Positions 1 through 9,918 of a stretch of DNA of 64,000 nt are shown piece after piece (the stretch's first letter is position 1; the number at the start of each line of letters is the position of its first letter). The DNA is from Streptococcus oralis (GTDB taxonomy: Bacteria > Bacillota > Bacilli > Lactobacillales > Streptococcaceae). The position numbers were made by a program, and so were the translations under genes. The stretch is from NCBI RefSeq assembly GCF_019929345.1, contig NZ_JAHZPJ010000002.1, forward strand, positions 62,001 through 126,000, given 5' to 3'. Under the pieces are notes generated by a model that worked only from the letters and a program-made list of their open reading frames with translations, ran no database searches and was not told where the DNA came from.

Positions 1-715
1 CATTGTCCAACATAGTGTAGGCATTGGTTAGCGTATCAGCAATATTCTTATGATTGAGGAGTTTATCTCGTTCTTGGTTGAGAGTCAAGTCTTCACCAGC
101 CTGCAAGTTTGCAGCCTCAATCTCTGCCATTTGAAATTCCAACATTTCGATACGTGCCTTATGTTCCTGCTGGTTTTTCTTGACTTCCAGAACCTGCTTG
201 CGCATTTTACGATAGGCATCAAAGCTAGTCTGATAGGTCTCCTTCAAGTCCAAGAAAGTAGTATCACCAAACTCATCCAACATCTGAATGTGCAGTTGAG
301 GACGCATTAACTCCTCTTGGTCATGCTGACCATGGATATCCACAAGGTGTTGCCCAATAGCACGCAGAACAGAAAGATTGACCATCTGACCATTTACGCG
401 ACTAACACTACGACCGTTTTGCAAAATTTCACGGCGGATGATAATCTCATCACCCAATTCTAAACCTTGCTCTTCAAAAAGTTCCTGTAAAAGGCGACTA
501 TTTTCAACTGAGAAAAGTCCCTCAATCTCTGCCTTTGGCGCACCGTGACGAATAACGTCTGTCGTTGCACGAGCCCCCAACATGAGATTCATAGCGTCGA
601 TAATGATAGACTTTCCAGCACCCGTTTCCCCGGTCAAAACAGTCATACCCTTTTCAAAATTGAGGGAAATCGCCTCAATAATGGCAAAGTTTTTTATCGA
701 AATTTCAAGTAACAT
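1..715 (-). CDS. recN: DNA repair protein RecN (N-terminal part, cut by window edge)
   Basis: SMC-like ATPase that acts in recombinational repair of double-strand breaks in the cytoplasm. About 238 N-terminal residues are visible; the 3' end lies outside the window. The translation starts MLLEISIKNFAI and carries a Walker A motif, TGETGAGKSI, near residue 30, as expected for a RecN/SMC ATP-binding head. It is followed by the Q-loop region (VDIHGQHDQ) and the start of the coiled-coil arm. The ATG at 715 is the only start that gives the family N-terminus. It lies 6 nt after the argR stop, so the two genes are probably co-transcribed (argR then recN), an arrangement shared with pneumococcus and bacilli. 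The identification rests on clear family motifs. Confidence 0.93.
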   Translation of the reverse strand, partial: MLLEISIKNFAIIEAISLNFEKGMTVLTGETGAGKSIIIDAMNLMLGARATTDVIRHGAPKAEIEGLFSVENSRLLQELFEEQGLELGDEIIIRREILQNGRSVSRVNGQMVNLSVLRAIGQHLVDIHGQHDQEELMRPQLHIQMLDEFGDTTFLDLKETYQTSFDAYRKMRKQVLEVKKNQQEHKARIEMLEFQMAEIEAANLQAGEDLTLNQERDKLLNHKNIADTLTNAYTMLDN

Positions 716-721
716 ACTGAC

Positions 722-1153
722 CTACCATTTTTTGACTTGTTCAACAATTTCTTCAGCTGCCTCTGCTGTTCTAGCTACAATTAAGATAGAATCATCATCA
801 GCTAGACAGCTAAAAATCTGTTCAGTAAATGCTTCAACCAACTGACTCTTCACAAAAATAGTATTTCCAGGAATGACAGAAAGGTTGATCATATTTCCCA
901 TTAACTCAGAACTCACAATATTGTCCTCAGCCAACTGCAAACTTTTGACGATTGATTTTGGCAATTCATAGACATAGGTGTTGTCTCTCAAAGGAATTTT
1001 GACAATACCTAGTTCTTTGATATCTCGTGATACCGTTGCCTGAGTGGCACTGATGCCTGCTTCTTTCAAATGTTCTACGATTTCTTCTTGCGTACCGATT
1101 TGATAATCTGTCACAAATCGTCTAATTTTTTCAAGTCTCTCTTTTTTATTCAT
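722..1153 (-). CDS. argR: Arginine repressor ArgR/AhrC family
   Basis: Hexameric transcription regulator of arginine metabolism. At 143 residues it has typical family length (about 150). The N-terminal winged helix-turn-helix contains the GISATQATVSRDIKELG segment at residues 33-49, the classic ArgR DNA-recognition helix. The C-terminal part (about 75-143) is the oligomerisation and arginine-binding domain, with an acidic LADDDSILIV stretch. The start overlaps the tlyA stop by 8 nt, so it belongs to a tlyA-argR-recN operon. Streptococci usually have several ArgR paralogues; this one sits at the conserved recN-linked locus, often called ahrC. Which paralogue it matches functionally cannot be told from the sequence alone. 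Confidence 0.93.
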   Translation of the reverse strand: MNKKERLEKIRRFVTDYQIGTQEEIVEHLKEAGISATQATVSRDIKELGIVKIPLRDNTYVYELPKSIVKSLQLAEDNIVSSELMGNMINLSVIPGNTIFVKSQLVEAFTEQIFSCLADDDSILIVARTAEAAEEIVEQVKKW

Positions 1154-1961
1154 TTTTAAATTGACTATGCGCCCTCTCTACAATTTTTTCTATTTCTGGG
1201 GCAACTTGATTACTTGCTCCCTCTTCCTTTTTCAAATAAACTAAAAACTCAATATTTCCATGTCCACCTTGGATTGGTGAATAGTCTAATCCAAACACTG
1301 AAAAACCTTGTTCAACTGCCATAGCAGTGACAGATTCAAGGACATGTTGATGAACCTTGGCATCGCGAATGATTCCATTCTTTCCAATCTGCTCACGACC
1401 TGCTTCAAACTGGGGCTTAACCAGAGCCACAACCTGCCCTTGATCAGCCAAGACTCGGTGTAAGGCTGGCAGAATCAAACTGAGGGAAATAAAACTCACA
1501 TCAATACTGGCAAAGCTCGGTTCCTGCTCAAAATCAGTCTTTTCAGCATAGCGGAAATTGAACTGCTCCATGCTGACAACCCGTGGGTCTTGGCGCAATT
1601 TCCAAGCCAACTGATTGGTGCCGACATCAACTGCAAAGACTAACTCAGCACCATTTTGCAACATGACGTCAGTAAATCCTCCAGTGGAAGCCCCAATATC
1701 AATCGTGGTTGCGCCATCCACTGATAAATCAAAGACATGCAAAGCCTTTTCCAGTTTTAGACCACCTCGACTGACATACTTGAGTTTTTCACCTTTGAGT
1801 TTTAACTCGGTGTCATCTGGAATTTTCTCTCCTGGTTTGTCAAAGCGTTCTCCATTCAGGACTGCTACGACTAGACCAGCCATGACACCACGCTTGGCTT
1901 GTTCACGCGTTTCAAACAAACCCTGTTTATAAGCTAGTACGTCCACTCTTTCCTTAGCCAT
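1146..1961 (-). CDS. tlyA: TlyA family rRNA methyltransferase (S4 + FtsJ-like)
   Basis: Predicted 2'-O-methyltransferase for ribosomal RNA, often annotated as hemolysin A. It has 271 residues. An N-terminal S4 RNA-binding domain (about 1-65) precedes a Rossmann-type methyltransferase domain with the SAM-binding motif DIGASTGGFTDV near residue 88 and the later motif IDVSFISL. Its ends overlap both neighbours by 8 nt (ispA upstream, argR downstream), which indicates tight translational coupling. The methyltransferase assignment is strong; the exact rRNA nucleotide and any haemolytic activity are family lore not shown by the sequence. Confidence 0.9.
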   Translation of the reverse strand: MAKERVDVLAYKQGLFETREQAKRGVMAGLVVAVLNGERFDKPGEKIPDDTELKLKGEKLKYVSRGGLKLEKALHVFDLSVDGATTIDIGASTGGFTDVMLQNGAELVFAVDVGTNQLAWKLRQDPRVVSMEQFNFRYAEKTDFEQEPSFASIDVSFISLSLILPALHRVLADQGQVVALVKPQFEAGREQIGKNGIIRDAKVHQHVLESVTAMAVEQGFSVFGLDYSPIQGGHGNIEFLVYLKKEEGASNQVAPEIEKIVERAHSQFKNE

Positions 1962-2829
1962 TGATTCTCAAACTTTCTACTATTTTCACAATCGGCGCTG
2001 TTTCAAAGCTGACTTGCTGGGCGATTTCTTCTAATTTAGCCTCGGCTTGATCCAAAGTTTGGTTACAAAAGGCAATGGCCTCTTCCAAGCCCAACAAGGC
2101 AGGATAGGTTGACTTTTCTGCCTGTAAATCCTTTTGTGGTGTCTTGCCGATTTCCTCAAAACTAGCTGTCACATCCAGTACATCATCTCTTACTTGAAAA
2201 GCCAGCCCAATCAATTCACCTACAGTTTTCAATTTTGTTTGGATTTCAGGCGCTAATTCAGCTATGATAGCAGCTGCTTGGAAGGGATAGGCTAGTAATT
2301 TTCCAGTCTTATTGGCATGAATGGTCTGAAGTTCTTCCAAGGACAAATGCTGGTGTTCGCCTTCCATATCTAAAACCTGACCTGCTACCATGCCTAGACT
2401 TCCTGAAGAAAGGGATAAGTTGGCAATCAAATCCACCTTGATTTGACTTGGCAAATCTGTCTGCGCTATCAAGGCATATGGATCTAGGAATAAAGCATCT
2501 CCAGCCAAAATAGCCATTGCTTCACCAAATTTCTTATGATTGGTTAAACGCCCTCGACGGTAATCGTCATCATCCATGGCAGGAAGGTCATCGTGAATCA
2601 AGCTCCCTGTATGAATCATTTCCAAGGCCGCAGCCACCTGCGCGTGTGCTGGTTTAATAGCGACTTGCAAGGCTTCCAGAACCTCTAACAAGAGAAAAGG
2701 CCGAATACGCTTGCCCCCAGCATGAATGGAATAGAGAACGGACTCTCGTAGACTAGAAGCAAACTGCTGGTCTCCATAAAAATCTTCCAAGGTCGACTCG
2801 ACAAGAGCTAATTTTTCTTGCTTCTTCAT
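1954..2829 (-). CDS. ispA: Polyprenyl (farnesyl/geranylgeranyl) diphosphate synthase
   Basis: Head-to-tail prenyl transferase that condenses isopentenyl diphosphate with allylic diphosphates, feeding undecaprenyl phosphate synthesis. Length 291 residues, normal for IspA. The first aspartate-rich motif ([15 protein letters not shown], about 78-92) and the second ([10 protein letters not shown], about 212) are both intact, as is the GGKRIRP substrate motif near residue 37. It overlaps xseB by 4 nt upstream and tlyA by 8 nt downstream, so it is part of the xseA-xseB-ispA-tlyA-argR-recN operon. Product chain length (C15 versus C20) cannot be settled here. Confidence 0.93.
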   Translation of the reverse strand: MKKQEKLALVESTLEDFYGDQQFASSLRESVLYSIHAGGKRIRPFLLLEVLEALQVAIKPAHAQVAAALEMIHTGSLIHDDLPAMDDDDYRRGRLTNHKKFGEAMAILAGDALFLDPYALIAQTDLPSQIKVDLIANLSLSSGSLGMVAGQVLDMEGEHQHLSLEELQTIHANKTGKLLAYPFQAAAIIAELAPEIQTKLKTVGELIGLAFQVRDDVLDVTASFEEIGKTPQKDLQAEKSTYPALLGLEEAIAFCNQTLDQAEAKLEEIAQQVSFETAPIVKIVESLRING

Positions 2830-3038
2830 TCAAAATCACTTTCTGTTCCGTCTTCTTGCATGACCTTAACCAAGGTCTTTTCAGCCTTGTCCAGTGTCGC
2901 TTGGAGCTCTTTTGACAAGACCATGCCCTTTTGAAAGGCCGCAATCGCATCTTCCAAAGCAATTTCACCATTTTCCAAACTTTGGACAATGGTTTCCAGT
3001 TCTGCTAGATTTTCCTCAAATTTCTTTTGTTTTGACAT
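2826..3038 (-). CDS. xseB: Exodeoxyribonuclease VII small subunit
   Basis: Small subunit of exonuclease VII, which degrades single-stranded DNA together with XseA. It has 70 residues, the usual size, and carries the family signature [19 protein letters not shown] followed by a short helical region ([12 protein letters not shown]). It overlaps the xseA 3' end by 23 nt and the ispA start by 4 nt, an arrangement conserved in streptococci. Confidence 0.95.
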   Translation of the reverse strand: MSKQKKFEENLAELETIVQSLENGEIALEDAIAAFQKGMVLSKELQATLDKAEKTLVKVMQEDGTESDFE

Positions 3039-4356
3039 CTTTAACCTCTAATTCTACTTGACCATCTCGCATCAAAAGCGTCACTTGGTCTTTTTTCTTC
3101 AACATCTCAACTGAATCCACAACAGAATCTTCTTTTTTGACAATCGCATAGCCACGCGCCACGATTCGACTGGTATCCAACATCAACAAAGCTTCTGAAA
3201 GTCTCTTCACCTCAGCAACCTTGGCATCATAAACAAGCGCCATTTGGCTACGTAGGAGCTTGTCCAACTGACCTAGACGATCTTGATAGCGTTGGATTTT
3301 GGTAACAGGTGATAATTGTACCAGTTGATGCGTCCTTGCTTGGACTAGCTGTTTGTTATCGGAAATCCGTGTTCGCAAACTTTGTTTTAAACGCAGTTGC
3401 AGTTGATCCAACCGTTGCAAATAACCATCATACAAGCGCTCTGGCTGTCTAAAGATAACAGACTGACTGCATTTTTTCAAAGCCTCTTTTTTCCTTGATA
3501 GGACATTTCGGACTGCTGTCGCCATCCGTTTTTCCTGATTTTGCAAATGAGCTAATAGATCCAACTTGGTCACAGGTGTTGCTAGTTCAGCAGCAGCAGT
3601 CGGTGTCGCAGCCCGTCTATCTGCCACAAAATCCGCCAAGGTCACATCTGTCTCATGCCCCACACTAGAAATGATTGGCAAACGAGATTCAAAAATAGCT
3701 CGTACCACAATTTCTTCGTTAAAGGCCCAGAGATCCTCGATGGAACCACCACCACGACCAATAATCAGTAAATCCAAATCGTCACGTTGATTCGCACGCG
3801 CGATATTTCGAGCAATTTCCTCCGCCGATCCATCACCTTGCACCTTAGTCGGATAGAGAAGGATATCAACACCAGGAAAGCGCCTGCTGACAGTCGTGAT
3901 AATATCTCGAATAACAGCTCCACTACGACTTGTTACTACGCCGATACGCTTAGAAAATTGGGGCAGAGGTTGCTTGAAGCGTTCTTGAAACAGACCTTTT
4001 TCTGTCAATTTTTTCTTGAGTTGTTCAAACTGAATCGCAAGCGCCCCAACCCCATCAGGCTCAGCCTTTTCAATGATGATAGAGTAGCTACCGCTCGGTT
4101 CATAAACCTGAACTCGCCCAATCACATTGATTTTCATCCCTTCTTCGAGGTCAAAACCTAGTTTCTGATAGATCCCAGACCAGATGGTCGCTTGAATAAC
4201 TGCATGGTCATCCTTCAGGGAGAAATATTGGTGAGTAGGTCGTTTACGAAAGTTGGAAACTTGACCAGTTAAATAGACCCGTTCCAAGTATGGGTCTTTA
4301 TCGAATTTCATTTTCAGATACTTGGTCAAAGTTGTTACCGATAAATACTTTTCCAT
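3016..4356 (-). CDS. xseA: Exodeoxyribonuclease VII large subunit
   Basis: Catalytic subunit of exonuclease VII. The product is 446 residues from the ATG at 4356. This start is preferred over the in-frame GTG 6 nt upstream because the AGGTGGAG purine tract lies too close to the GTG. An N-terminal OB fold (about 1-100, with [21 protein letters not shown]) precedes the catalytic core with [14 protein letters not shown] (about 140) and [16 protein letters not shown] (about 200), then a long coiled-coil arm (about 260-390). It leads the xseA-xseB-ispA-tlyA-argR-recN gene run. Confidence 0.94.
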   Translation of the reverse strand: MEKYLSVTTLTKYLKMKFDKDPYLERVYLTGQVSNFRKRPTHQYFSLKDDHAVIQATIWSGIYQKLGFDLEEGMKINVIGRVQVYEPSGSYSIIIEKAEPDGVGALAIQFEQLKKKLTEKGLFQERFKQPLPQFSKRIGVVTSRSGAVIRDIITTVSRRFPGVDILLYPTKVQGDGSAEEIARNIARANQRDDLDLLIIGRGGGSIEDLWAFNEEIVVRAIFESRLPIISSVGHETDVTLADFVADRRAATPTAAAELATPVTKLDLLAHLQNQEKRMATAVRNVLSRKKEALKKCSQSVIFRQPERLYDGYLQRLDQLQLRLKQSLRTRISDNKQLVQARTHQLVQLSPVTKIQRYQDRLGQLDKLLRSQMALVYDAKVAEVKRLSEALLMLDTSRIVARGYAIVKKEDSVVDSVEMLKKKDQVTLLMRDGQVELEVKDVKTKEI

Positions 4357-4451
4357 CTCCACCTACTATTCATTTTCTTGCTCTTTCATGGGTATTATTA
4401 TACCAAAAATATGCCTAAAAATCTCCATTTATGTACCATTATGAGTGAAAA

Positions 4452-4476
4452 ATAGAAAAAGGAGGCAAGGCCTCCA
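4452..4476 (-). terminator. Rho-independent terminator after udk
   Basis: Reading the minus strand, a GGAGGC/GCCTCC stem is followed by a T-rich tract, 8 nt after the udk stop. Confidence 0.75.
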
Positions 4477-4483
4477 CATCTGA

Positions 4484-5122
4484 TTATTTGCTGTTTCGAG
4501 CTTCTTCCAAAATCTTTGCAATCTTGGTCGTCAAAAGGTCGATAGCAACTGTATTGCTGACTCCCTCAGGAATGACGATATCAGCATAACGCTTAGTTGG
4601 CTCGATAAACTGGTGGTACATGGGTTTAACCACACCTAAATACTGGTCAATAACGCTGTCAAGACTACGGCCACGCTCTTCCATATCACGCTTGATACGA
4701 CGAATAATGCGCACATCATCATCCGTATCCACAAAAATCTTGATATCCATCAAATCACGCAGACGCTTGTCCTCCAAGACCAAAATCCCCTCAACGATAA
4801 AGACATCTTGAGGTTCTTGACGATAGGTCATGCTACTCCGTGTATGCTCTGTATAGTCATAAGTCGGAATATCCACTGGACGACCCGCCAATAACTCCTT
4901 AATCTGCTCGATCATCAAGTCTGTATCAAAGGCAAAAGGATGGTCATAGTTGGTTTTGACACGCTCTTCAAAGGTCAAATGAGACTGATCCTTGTAGTAT
5001 GAATCATGCTCAATCATGGAAATCTTCTCATCAGGAAAATGCGATAAAATGGCTCTTGAAACACTGGTTTTTCCTCCACCAGAACCACCTGTAACCCCGA
5101 TAATGATTGGTCTATTTTGCAT
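4484..5122 (-). CDS. udk: Uridine kinase
   Basis: Phosphorylates uridine and cytidine in pyrimidine salvage. It has 212 residues, standard length. The P-loop [13 protein letters not shown] is at about 9-21, followed by IEHDSYYKD and the NYDHPFAFD substrate segment (about 59-67). The [18 protein letters not shown] lid region is intact. It is a single-gene unit with its own terminator, upstream of xseA in the same orientation but separated by about 120 nt. Confidence 0.95.
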   Translation of the reverse strand: MQNRPIIIGVTGGSGGGKTSVSRAILSHFPDEKISMIEHDSYYKDQSHLTFEERVKTNYDHPFAFDTDLMIEQIKELLAGRPVDIPTYDYTEHTRSSMTYRQEPQDVFIVEGILVLEDKRLRDLMDIKIFVDTDDDVRIIRRIKRDMEERGRSLDSVIDQYLGVVKPMYHQFIEPTKRYADIVIPEGVSNTVAIDLLTTKIAKILEEARNSK

Positions 5123-5234
5123 GCTATCCTCCGTTTTTTTATCCGTCGTCTATTCTATCACATTTTTTGAAAAATTTATAGTCTAGTTTTGGATTGATTA
5201 TGGGTAACAATTCTAATACTTGCACCTAGCCAGA

Positions 5235-6113
5235 CTATCCAAAAACCTTCCTTGGCTTATAAAGATTACCCCGTTTTTCTAGAATGGCAAGCAATTTTTC
5301 TTCTTCAAAGGCAGCCAATTCCTTATCCGACTGATCTAGCTCGATAAAACGACCAAAGCGAACTTCCGTAGCCTGTTCTGGAGTTAGGAAAACTTTGACA
5401 AGGTCCCCTGTTCCAATCTCTAGAGGATGGAGAAAATCCAATTGGCCAGACTCTACTCTTTCAGCAATTTCTTCCAAGGTAAGAGCGTCTTCCAATTGTA
5501 AACCGGCTGCACTAGTCCGTGTCAAATGGGACATGTGAGCCGCATAACCCAACTTCTCTCCCAAGTCAACAGACAAGGTACGAATATAAGTTCCCTTACT
5601 GCATTTTACACGAAAGGTGAAACGTGCAAGTTCGCCCTCATAAGAAATCGGACTTGTCCGTTCAAAGCTATAAATAGTTATCTGACGTTCTGGACGCTCC
5701 ACTTCCTGACCAGCACGTGCATACTCATAGAGCTTGCGACCATTGACCTTGACAGCCGAATACATGGGAGGAATCTGAGTAATAGGCCCAGTCAGGCTAG
5801 TAATTGCTTCATCGACAAGCTTTTCATCTAAGGGCGACAAAACGGGTGTCTCTGCGACCACTTCCCCACTAGCATCCTCGGTCGTTGTTGAATAACCCAG
5901 AGTGATTTCTCCCTCGTAGACCTTGCCCTCATCCTGCATAAACTCAACCATGCGGGTCGCCTTGCCAACTGCAATGGGCAAAACACCCACTACATCCGGA
6001 TCCAAGGTCCCACCATGACCAATCTTCTTAGTCCCCAAAATCTTACGCAGTTTAAAAACCGCATCATGCGAGGTCATTCCCGCTTCTTTTTTTAAGTTGA
6101 TAATACCGTTCAT
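5235..6113 (-). CDS. truB: tRNA pseudouridine(55) synthase TruB
   Basis: Makes pseudouridine 55 in the T-loop of tRNAs. Length 292 residues. The catalytic aspartate motif [16 protein letters not shown] is at about 33-48, and the [12 protein letters not shown] and [11 protein letters not shown] segments typical of TruB are present. The gene starts 9 nt after the DUF2130 gene, so both probably share one transcript. In many Firmicutes truB is followed by ribF; here no ribF follows and the next gene downstream is udk. Confidence 0.95.
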   Translation of the reverse strand: MNGIINLKKEAGMTSHDAVFKLRKILGTKKIGHGGTLDPDVVGVLPIAVGKATRMVEFMQDEGKVYEGEITLGYSTTTEDASGEVVAETPVLSPLDEKLVDEAITSLTGPITQIPPMYSAVKVNGRKLYEYARAGQEVERPERQITIYSFERTSPISYEGELARFTFRVKCSKGTYIRTLSVDLGEKLGYAAHMSHLTRTSAAGLQLEDALTLEEIAERVESGQLDFLHPLEIGTGDLVKVFLTPEQATEVRFGRFIELDQSDKELAAFEEEKLLAILEKRGNLYKPRKVFG

Positions 6114-6122
6114 TTTTGCTTT

Positions 6123-7397
6123 CTATTCCCCCTTCAAGGCATCAAACTTCGCTTTCATGGTTGGATTTTTACGAGTCAATTTTTTAACCGAAACATCTTC
6201 CAATTTATTGTTTGCAAGACGGAGTTGGTTTTCTGATGTTGTTAGGAATTTTTTGACCTCTTCCATCCGTTTGATGGCCTTGTCGATTTCATCGATGGCT
6301 TTACCAAAGTTAGTTGAAGCTGAATTGTAGTTCTTGGCAAAGGCTAGTTTAAAGGCATCCAAATCTTCCTCAAAGTGAGTGATATCAATGTTTTGTTCAC
6401 GGACAAGTGCCAACTCTTGCTTATATTTCAAAGAATTAAGCGCAGCATTTCTTAAGAGACCAATTAACTGGATAAAGAACTGGGGACGAACCACATACAT
6501 CTTTTCATACTCGTGGCTAACATCAACAATCCCTGTATTAAAGTAGTCGTTATCGGCCTCAAGCATGGTCACCAAAACTGCATACTCACAGTTCTTTTCA
6601 CGACGGTCCTTGTCCAATTCTTTATAAAAATCCGCATTCTTATGTTTCTTCTCTGTTCCGTCGGCTTCATTTTTCATCTCAAACATGATGGAAATGATTT
6701 CCACTCCATTTTCATCACATTCACGGAAGATAAAGTCGCCTTTAGACCCACGCGCAGAGACCTTGTTATCCTTCTCAAAGTAAGCATTTGGAAAGGCAAA
6801 ACTACGAACCTTGTTAAACTCACTCTCTGCATACTGTTCCAAACTTTCCCCGATTGCCTTGGTAGATTGTTGAGCCTTGAAATTCTTGTAAAATTCGACC
6901 TGCTCACTAGCTGCCTTGAGCTGGGCTTCATAATTTTGCTTGAGGGAAGCTAGAGATAACTCATTTTCCTTTTCTTGCAAGAGGAGCTGATTTTTGACCT
7001 GATCGCGCTCTTTTTCTAGGTCAGAGAGGGTCTTTTGCAGTTGATTTTCATGCTCCAAACGTAAGGTAGCCAGTTGGTTTTCCAAGGTCTGTACTTCCTT
7101 ATCCTTAGCCAGTAAAGCCTCATGACTTGTCTGTTCAACCTCTTTCTTTGCCAATTCTTTCTCTGTATCAAAGTTTTGGATTTGACTCTGTAATTGGGCA
7201 ATTTCTTGGTCTTTTTGAGCTAGTTTTGACTGTTGCTCATTCATAGCCTTTTGCTCAGCTAGGGCAAGCTCCTGCTTCATGCGATCGTGTAGTTCCTTAT
7301 CAAACTCTGTCGTTCTCACTTGGGACAAAAGTTCAGCATACTGGCTCTCATTTACTGTAAAGACTTCCCCACAGTTGGGACATTTGATTTCGTTCAT
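6123..7397 (-). CDS. DUF2130 domain protein with N-terminal zinc ribbon
   Basis: Conserved protein of unknown biochemical role, 424 residues. The first 12 residues hold a CPNCG zinc-ribbon half. Residues about 35-195 are a long glutamine/lysine/glutamate-rich coiled coil (repeated ELAKKEVEQ-type heptads). Residues about 200-345 form the DUF2130 core with GSKGDFIFRE and FEMKNEADGTEKKHKN, which resembles a restriction-endonuclease-like fold (D...ExK). A helical tail follows. It is directly upstream of truB. A nuclease-like role is inferred from the FEMKNE motif only. Confidence 0.82.
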   Translation of the reverse strand: MNEIKCPNCGEVFTVNESQYAELLSQVRTTEFDKELHDRMKQELALAEQKAMNEQQSKLAQKDQEIAQLQSQIQNFDTEKELAKKEVEQTSHEALLAKDKEVQTLENQLATLRLEHENQLQKTLSDLEKERDQVKNQLLLQEKENELSLASLKQNYEAQLKAASEQVEFYKNFKAQQSTKAIGESLEQYAESEFNKVRSFAFPNAYFEKDNKVSARGSKGDFIFRECDENGVEIISIMFEMKNEADGTEKKHKNADFYKELDKDRREKNCEYAVLVTMLEADNDYFNTGIVDVSHEYEKMYVVRPQFFIQLIGLLRNAALNSLKYKQELALVREQNIDITHFEEDLDAFKLAFAKNYNSASTNFGKAIDEIDKAIKRMEEVKKFLTTSENQLRLANNKLEDVSVKKLTRKNPTMKAKFDALKGE

Positions 7398-7451
7398 AAC
7401 TTTCCTCTTTCTAGACTTCTGTAACCATTATATCATGCTTGAGGGAAAATC

Positions 7452-7479
7452 AAAAACAGCGAGTCGAAACCCACTGTTT
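7452..7479 (-). terminator. Terminator after the O-acetylhomoserine sulfhydrylase gene
   Basis: On the minus strand an AAACAG/CTGTTT stem with a partly paired inner part is followed by TTTTTG, just after the stop at 7492. Confidence 0.55.
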
Positions 7480-7491
7480 ATATCAGTTACT

Positions 7492-8772
7492 TTAAATTTT
7501 TTCCAAGGCCAAGCGCAAATCTTCAATCAAATCCTCTACATTTTCAAGACCGATAGACAAGCGGATTTGGTTTGGTGTGACACCTGCTGCTTCTAGATCT
7601 TTTTCTGACAACTGACCGTGAGTGGTTGTGGCTGGATGGACCACAAGGGACTTAGCATCTGCAACGTTTGCAAGGTCAGAGAAGATTTCCAAATTATCAA
7701 TCACCTTGCGGGCTTCTGCTTCTCCACCTTTGACATGGAAGGTAAAGATTGAACCTACACCTTTTGGCAAGTATTTCTCAGCCAAAGCACGGTAAGGACT
7801 GTCAGCTAGTTTTGGATAGTTGACTTTTTCTACCTTAGGATGGTTAACAAGGAAATCAACGATTTTCTCTGTATTTTGAATATGGCGTTCTACACGAAGC
7901 GAAAGCGTTTCGAGTCCTTGGAGTAATAGGAAAGCATTAAATGGTGACAAGGCTGCACCAGTATCACGAAGCAATTGAACTCGAACAGCGATGATAAAGG
8001 CTGCTGCCCCAACATCGCGAGTATAGCTCAAGTTGTGGTAGCTAGGATCTTCCTCTACAAATTGAGGGAATTTTCCTGAAGCTTCCCAGTCAAAACGACC
8101 ACTATCCACGATAACACCACCAATAGTCGTACCATGACCACCGATAAACTTAGTTGCTGAGTGAATGGCAATATCTACACCGTGAGAGAAGACGTTAATC
8201 AAATACGGTGTGGCAAAAGTATTGTCCGAAACGAGAGGAATTTGGTGTTTATGAGCAATTTCGGCCAATTTTTCCAAGTCAGGAATGTTAATCAAGGGGT
8301 TGCCCAAGGTTTCAATCAAGACAAGCTTGGTATTGTCATTGATAGCTGCTTCCACTTCCTCCAAGTTATCCACATCCACAAATGTTGTTGTGATTCCATA
8401 ACGAGGAAGGGTTTCTTTCAAGAGATTGAAGGTTCCACCGTAAATGGTTGAAGCTGCTACTACGTGGTCACCTGCGTGAGCAAGAGCCAAAATAGTGTAG
8501 GTTACGGCAGCCATACCAGATGCTGTCGCAAGAGCCCCAACACCACCTTCAAGAGCAGCGATTCTTTCTTCAAAGGCAGCTGTTGTAGGATTGGTAATAC
8601 GGGTATAGATATTCCCTGGTTTTCTCAAGGCAAAAAGATCCGCCCCTTCCTGCGTGTCATCAAATACAAAGGATGTTGTCTGATAAATCGGCACTGCACG
8701 AGACTTGGTAGCTGGATCAACCACCTGCCCAGCATGTAATTGTAGAGTTTCAAATTTAAAATCACGAGTCAT
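7492..8772 (-). CDS. O-acetylhomoserine aminocarboxypropyltransferase / sulfhydrylase
   Basis: PLP enzyme that makes homocysteine (or cysteine) from O-acetylated amino acids and sulfide. The product is 426 residues from the ATG at 8772. A GGAGG Shine-Dalgarno 7 nt upstream decides against the longer in-frame start at 8796. The PLP lysine is in SATKFIGGHGTT at about 205, the Cys/Met-metabolism signature SDNTFATPYL is just before it, and YTRITNPT marks the N-terminal cofactor region. It corresponds to the gene usually called cysD or metY in streptococci. It is monocistronic, with a terminator downstream. Confidence 0.9.
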   Translation of the reverse strand: MTRDFKFETLQLHAGQVVDPATKSRAVPIYQTTSFVFDDTQEGADLFALRKPGNIYTRITNPTTAAFEERIAALEGGVGALATASGMAAVTYTILALAHAGDHVVAASTIYGGTFNLLKETLPRYGITTTFVDVDNLEEVEAAINDNTKLVLIETLGNPLINIPDLEKLAEIAHKHQIPLVSDNTFATPYLINVFSHGVDIAIHSATKFIGGHGTTIGGVIVDSGRFDWEASGKFPQFVEEDPSYHNLSYTRDVGAAAFIIAVRVQLLRDTGAALSPFNAFLLLQGLETLSLRVERHIQNTEKIVDFLVNHPKVEKVNYPKLADSPYRALAEKYLPKGVGSIFTFHVKGGEAEARKVIDNLEIFSDLANVADAKSLVVHPATTTHGQLSEKDLEAAGVTPNQIRLSIGLENVEDLIEDLRLALEKI

Positions 8773-8891
8773 AAGACGACCTCCAAATAGCTTCATTACG
8801 GATATTGTATCATCTTAGGCTAGTCTTTTCCAATACCGTTTTTTTATATTTTGATATAAGGAACGACTATGACTAGTCTTACACCTCAAAC

Positions 8892-8915
8892 AAAAAAGCA
8901 CGATTGACTCGTGCT
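8892..8915 (-). terminator. Terminator after the formate/nitrite transporter gene
   Basis: GCACGA/TCGTGC stem followed by TTTTTTG on the minus strand, 8 nt past the stop codon. Confidence 0.8.
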
Positions 8916-8922
8916 CATTTCT

Positions 8923-9720
8923 TTAATCAACATAAGTATCTTCGTTCTTATTGAGAAAGGCATATGGTAATCCCATCAAGAGGCCACCTCCAATGAAGTT
9001 CCCGATAAAGGTTACACCCCAGTGACGAAGGATATTAGGTATGTCAAAGTTTGCGATGGAATCAGCTGCAACACTGAACTTAACAATCGCAAAAGAAGCA
9101 AAGTTGGCTGCAATGTGTTCGTTTGTTAAGAATACAAACATGTAAATAGCTGACAAAACAAGCCAAAGTTTGGCCCCACCGTCTTTCACCAAAACAAAGG
9201 AGAGAATGGCAATGTTTACAAAGATATTGGCTAAAATACCTTCAAGTAAGACTAACTCATTTGAACGACCTAATTTCATCTCAACAACCCCTGAAATGAA
9301 GCTATCATGTGTCAGATTTGCATAGGCTGCTGAGTGGGCAAAGCCCCAACCTGCTATCAAAGCTCCTATGAGATTGAACAAGGTACAGTAAAGTAAAATC
9401 TCAGCTGTTTTTCTCCATGAGATTTTTTTCAAGAAACTACCAGCTGTCAAAAACATCATATTTGAAGTTACTAGCTCAGCATTCAAGAAAACAATGTAGG
9501 CCAATCCCCAAGCAAAAACGAATGGGAAGAGGAAGCGACCACTGCCTGGTGCGATCTTATTAATCAAGTCAGCCCCAACTGCACCCGCAGCCGTACTAAA
9601 TGTTAGAAAGGCACCTGCAAACATGGAACGAATCGCATACTTAAACTTGCTTTGGCTATAAAGACTTTCTTTCTTCTTACAAGCAAATTCAATCTTTGAG
9701 ATAAATTCTGAAGAGACCAT
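8923..9720 (-). CDS. Formate/nitrite transporter family channel (FocA/NirC)
   Basis: Pentameric membrane channel family for small monovalent anions. It has 265 residues with six hydrophobic spans: about 30-55, 65-85, 110-130, 160-180, 185-205 and 230-255. The family signatures FAGAFLTFSTAAGAVGADL and NFIGGGLLMGLPYAF are present. Formate is the likely substrate in a fermentative streptococcus that has pyruvate formate-lyase (inference). Monocistronic; about 200 nt of AT-rich leader separates it from srtA. Confidence 0.88.
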   Translation of the reverse strand: MVSSEFISKIEFACKKKESLYSQSKFKYAIRSMFAGAFLTFSTAAGAVGADLINKIAPGSGRFLFPFVFAWGLAYIVFLNAELVTSNMMFLTAGSFLKKISWRKTAEILLYCTLFNLIGALIAGWGFAHSAAYANLTHDSFISGVVEMKLGRSNELVLLEGILANIFVNIAILSFVLVKDGGAKLWLVLSAIYMFVFLTNEHIAANFASFAIVKFSVAADSIANFDIPNILRHWGVTFIGNFIGGGLLMGLPYAFLNKNEDTYVD

Positions 9721-9877
9721 AAAAAACTCCTAAAACTTTTATTTGTGAATATTATAACATAATTCTTGATTTCAAGAAAGCGTTTCCCGTGAAATATGAA
9801 AATTTTGTTCAAAAAATTTCACTTGTAATACTTTTCATATTTTTCTTTAAAAGTTTTTTTAGTTCTCTTTGTTCACA

Positions 9878-9908
9878 CAAAAACCAGCGATTTTCTTCTT
9901 CACTGGTT
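9878..9908 (-). terminator. Terminator after srtA
   Basis: ACCAG/CTGGT hairpin followed by TTTTTG on the minus strand, about 10 nt after the srtA stop. Confidence 0.7.
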
Positions 9909-9918
9909 CTTTTATTTG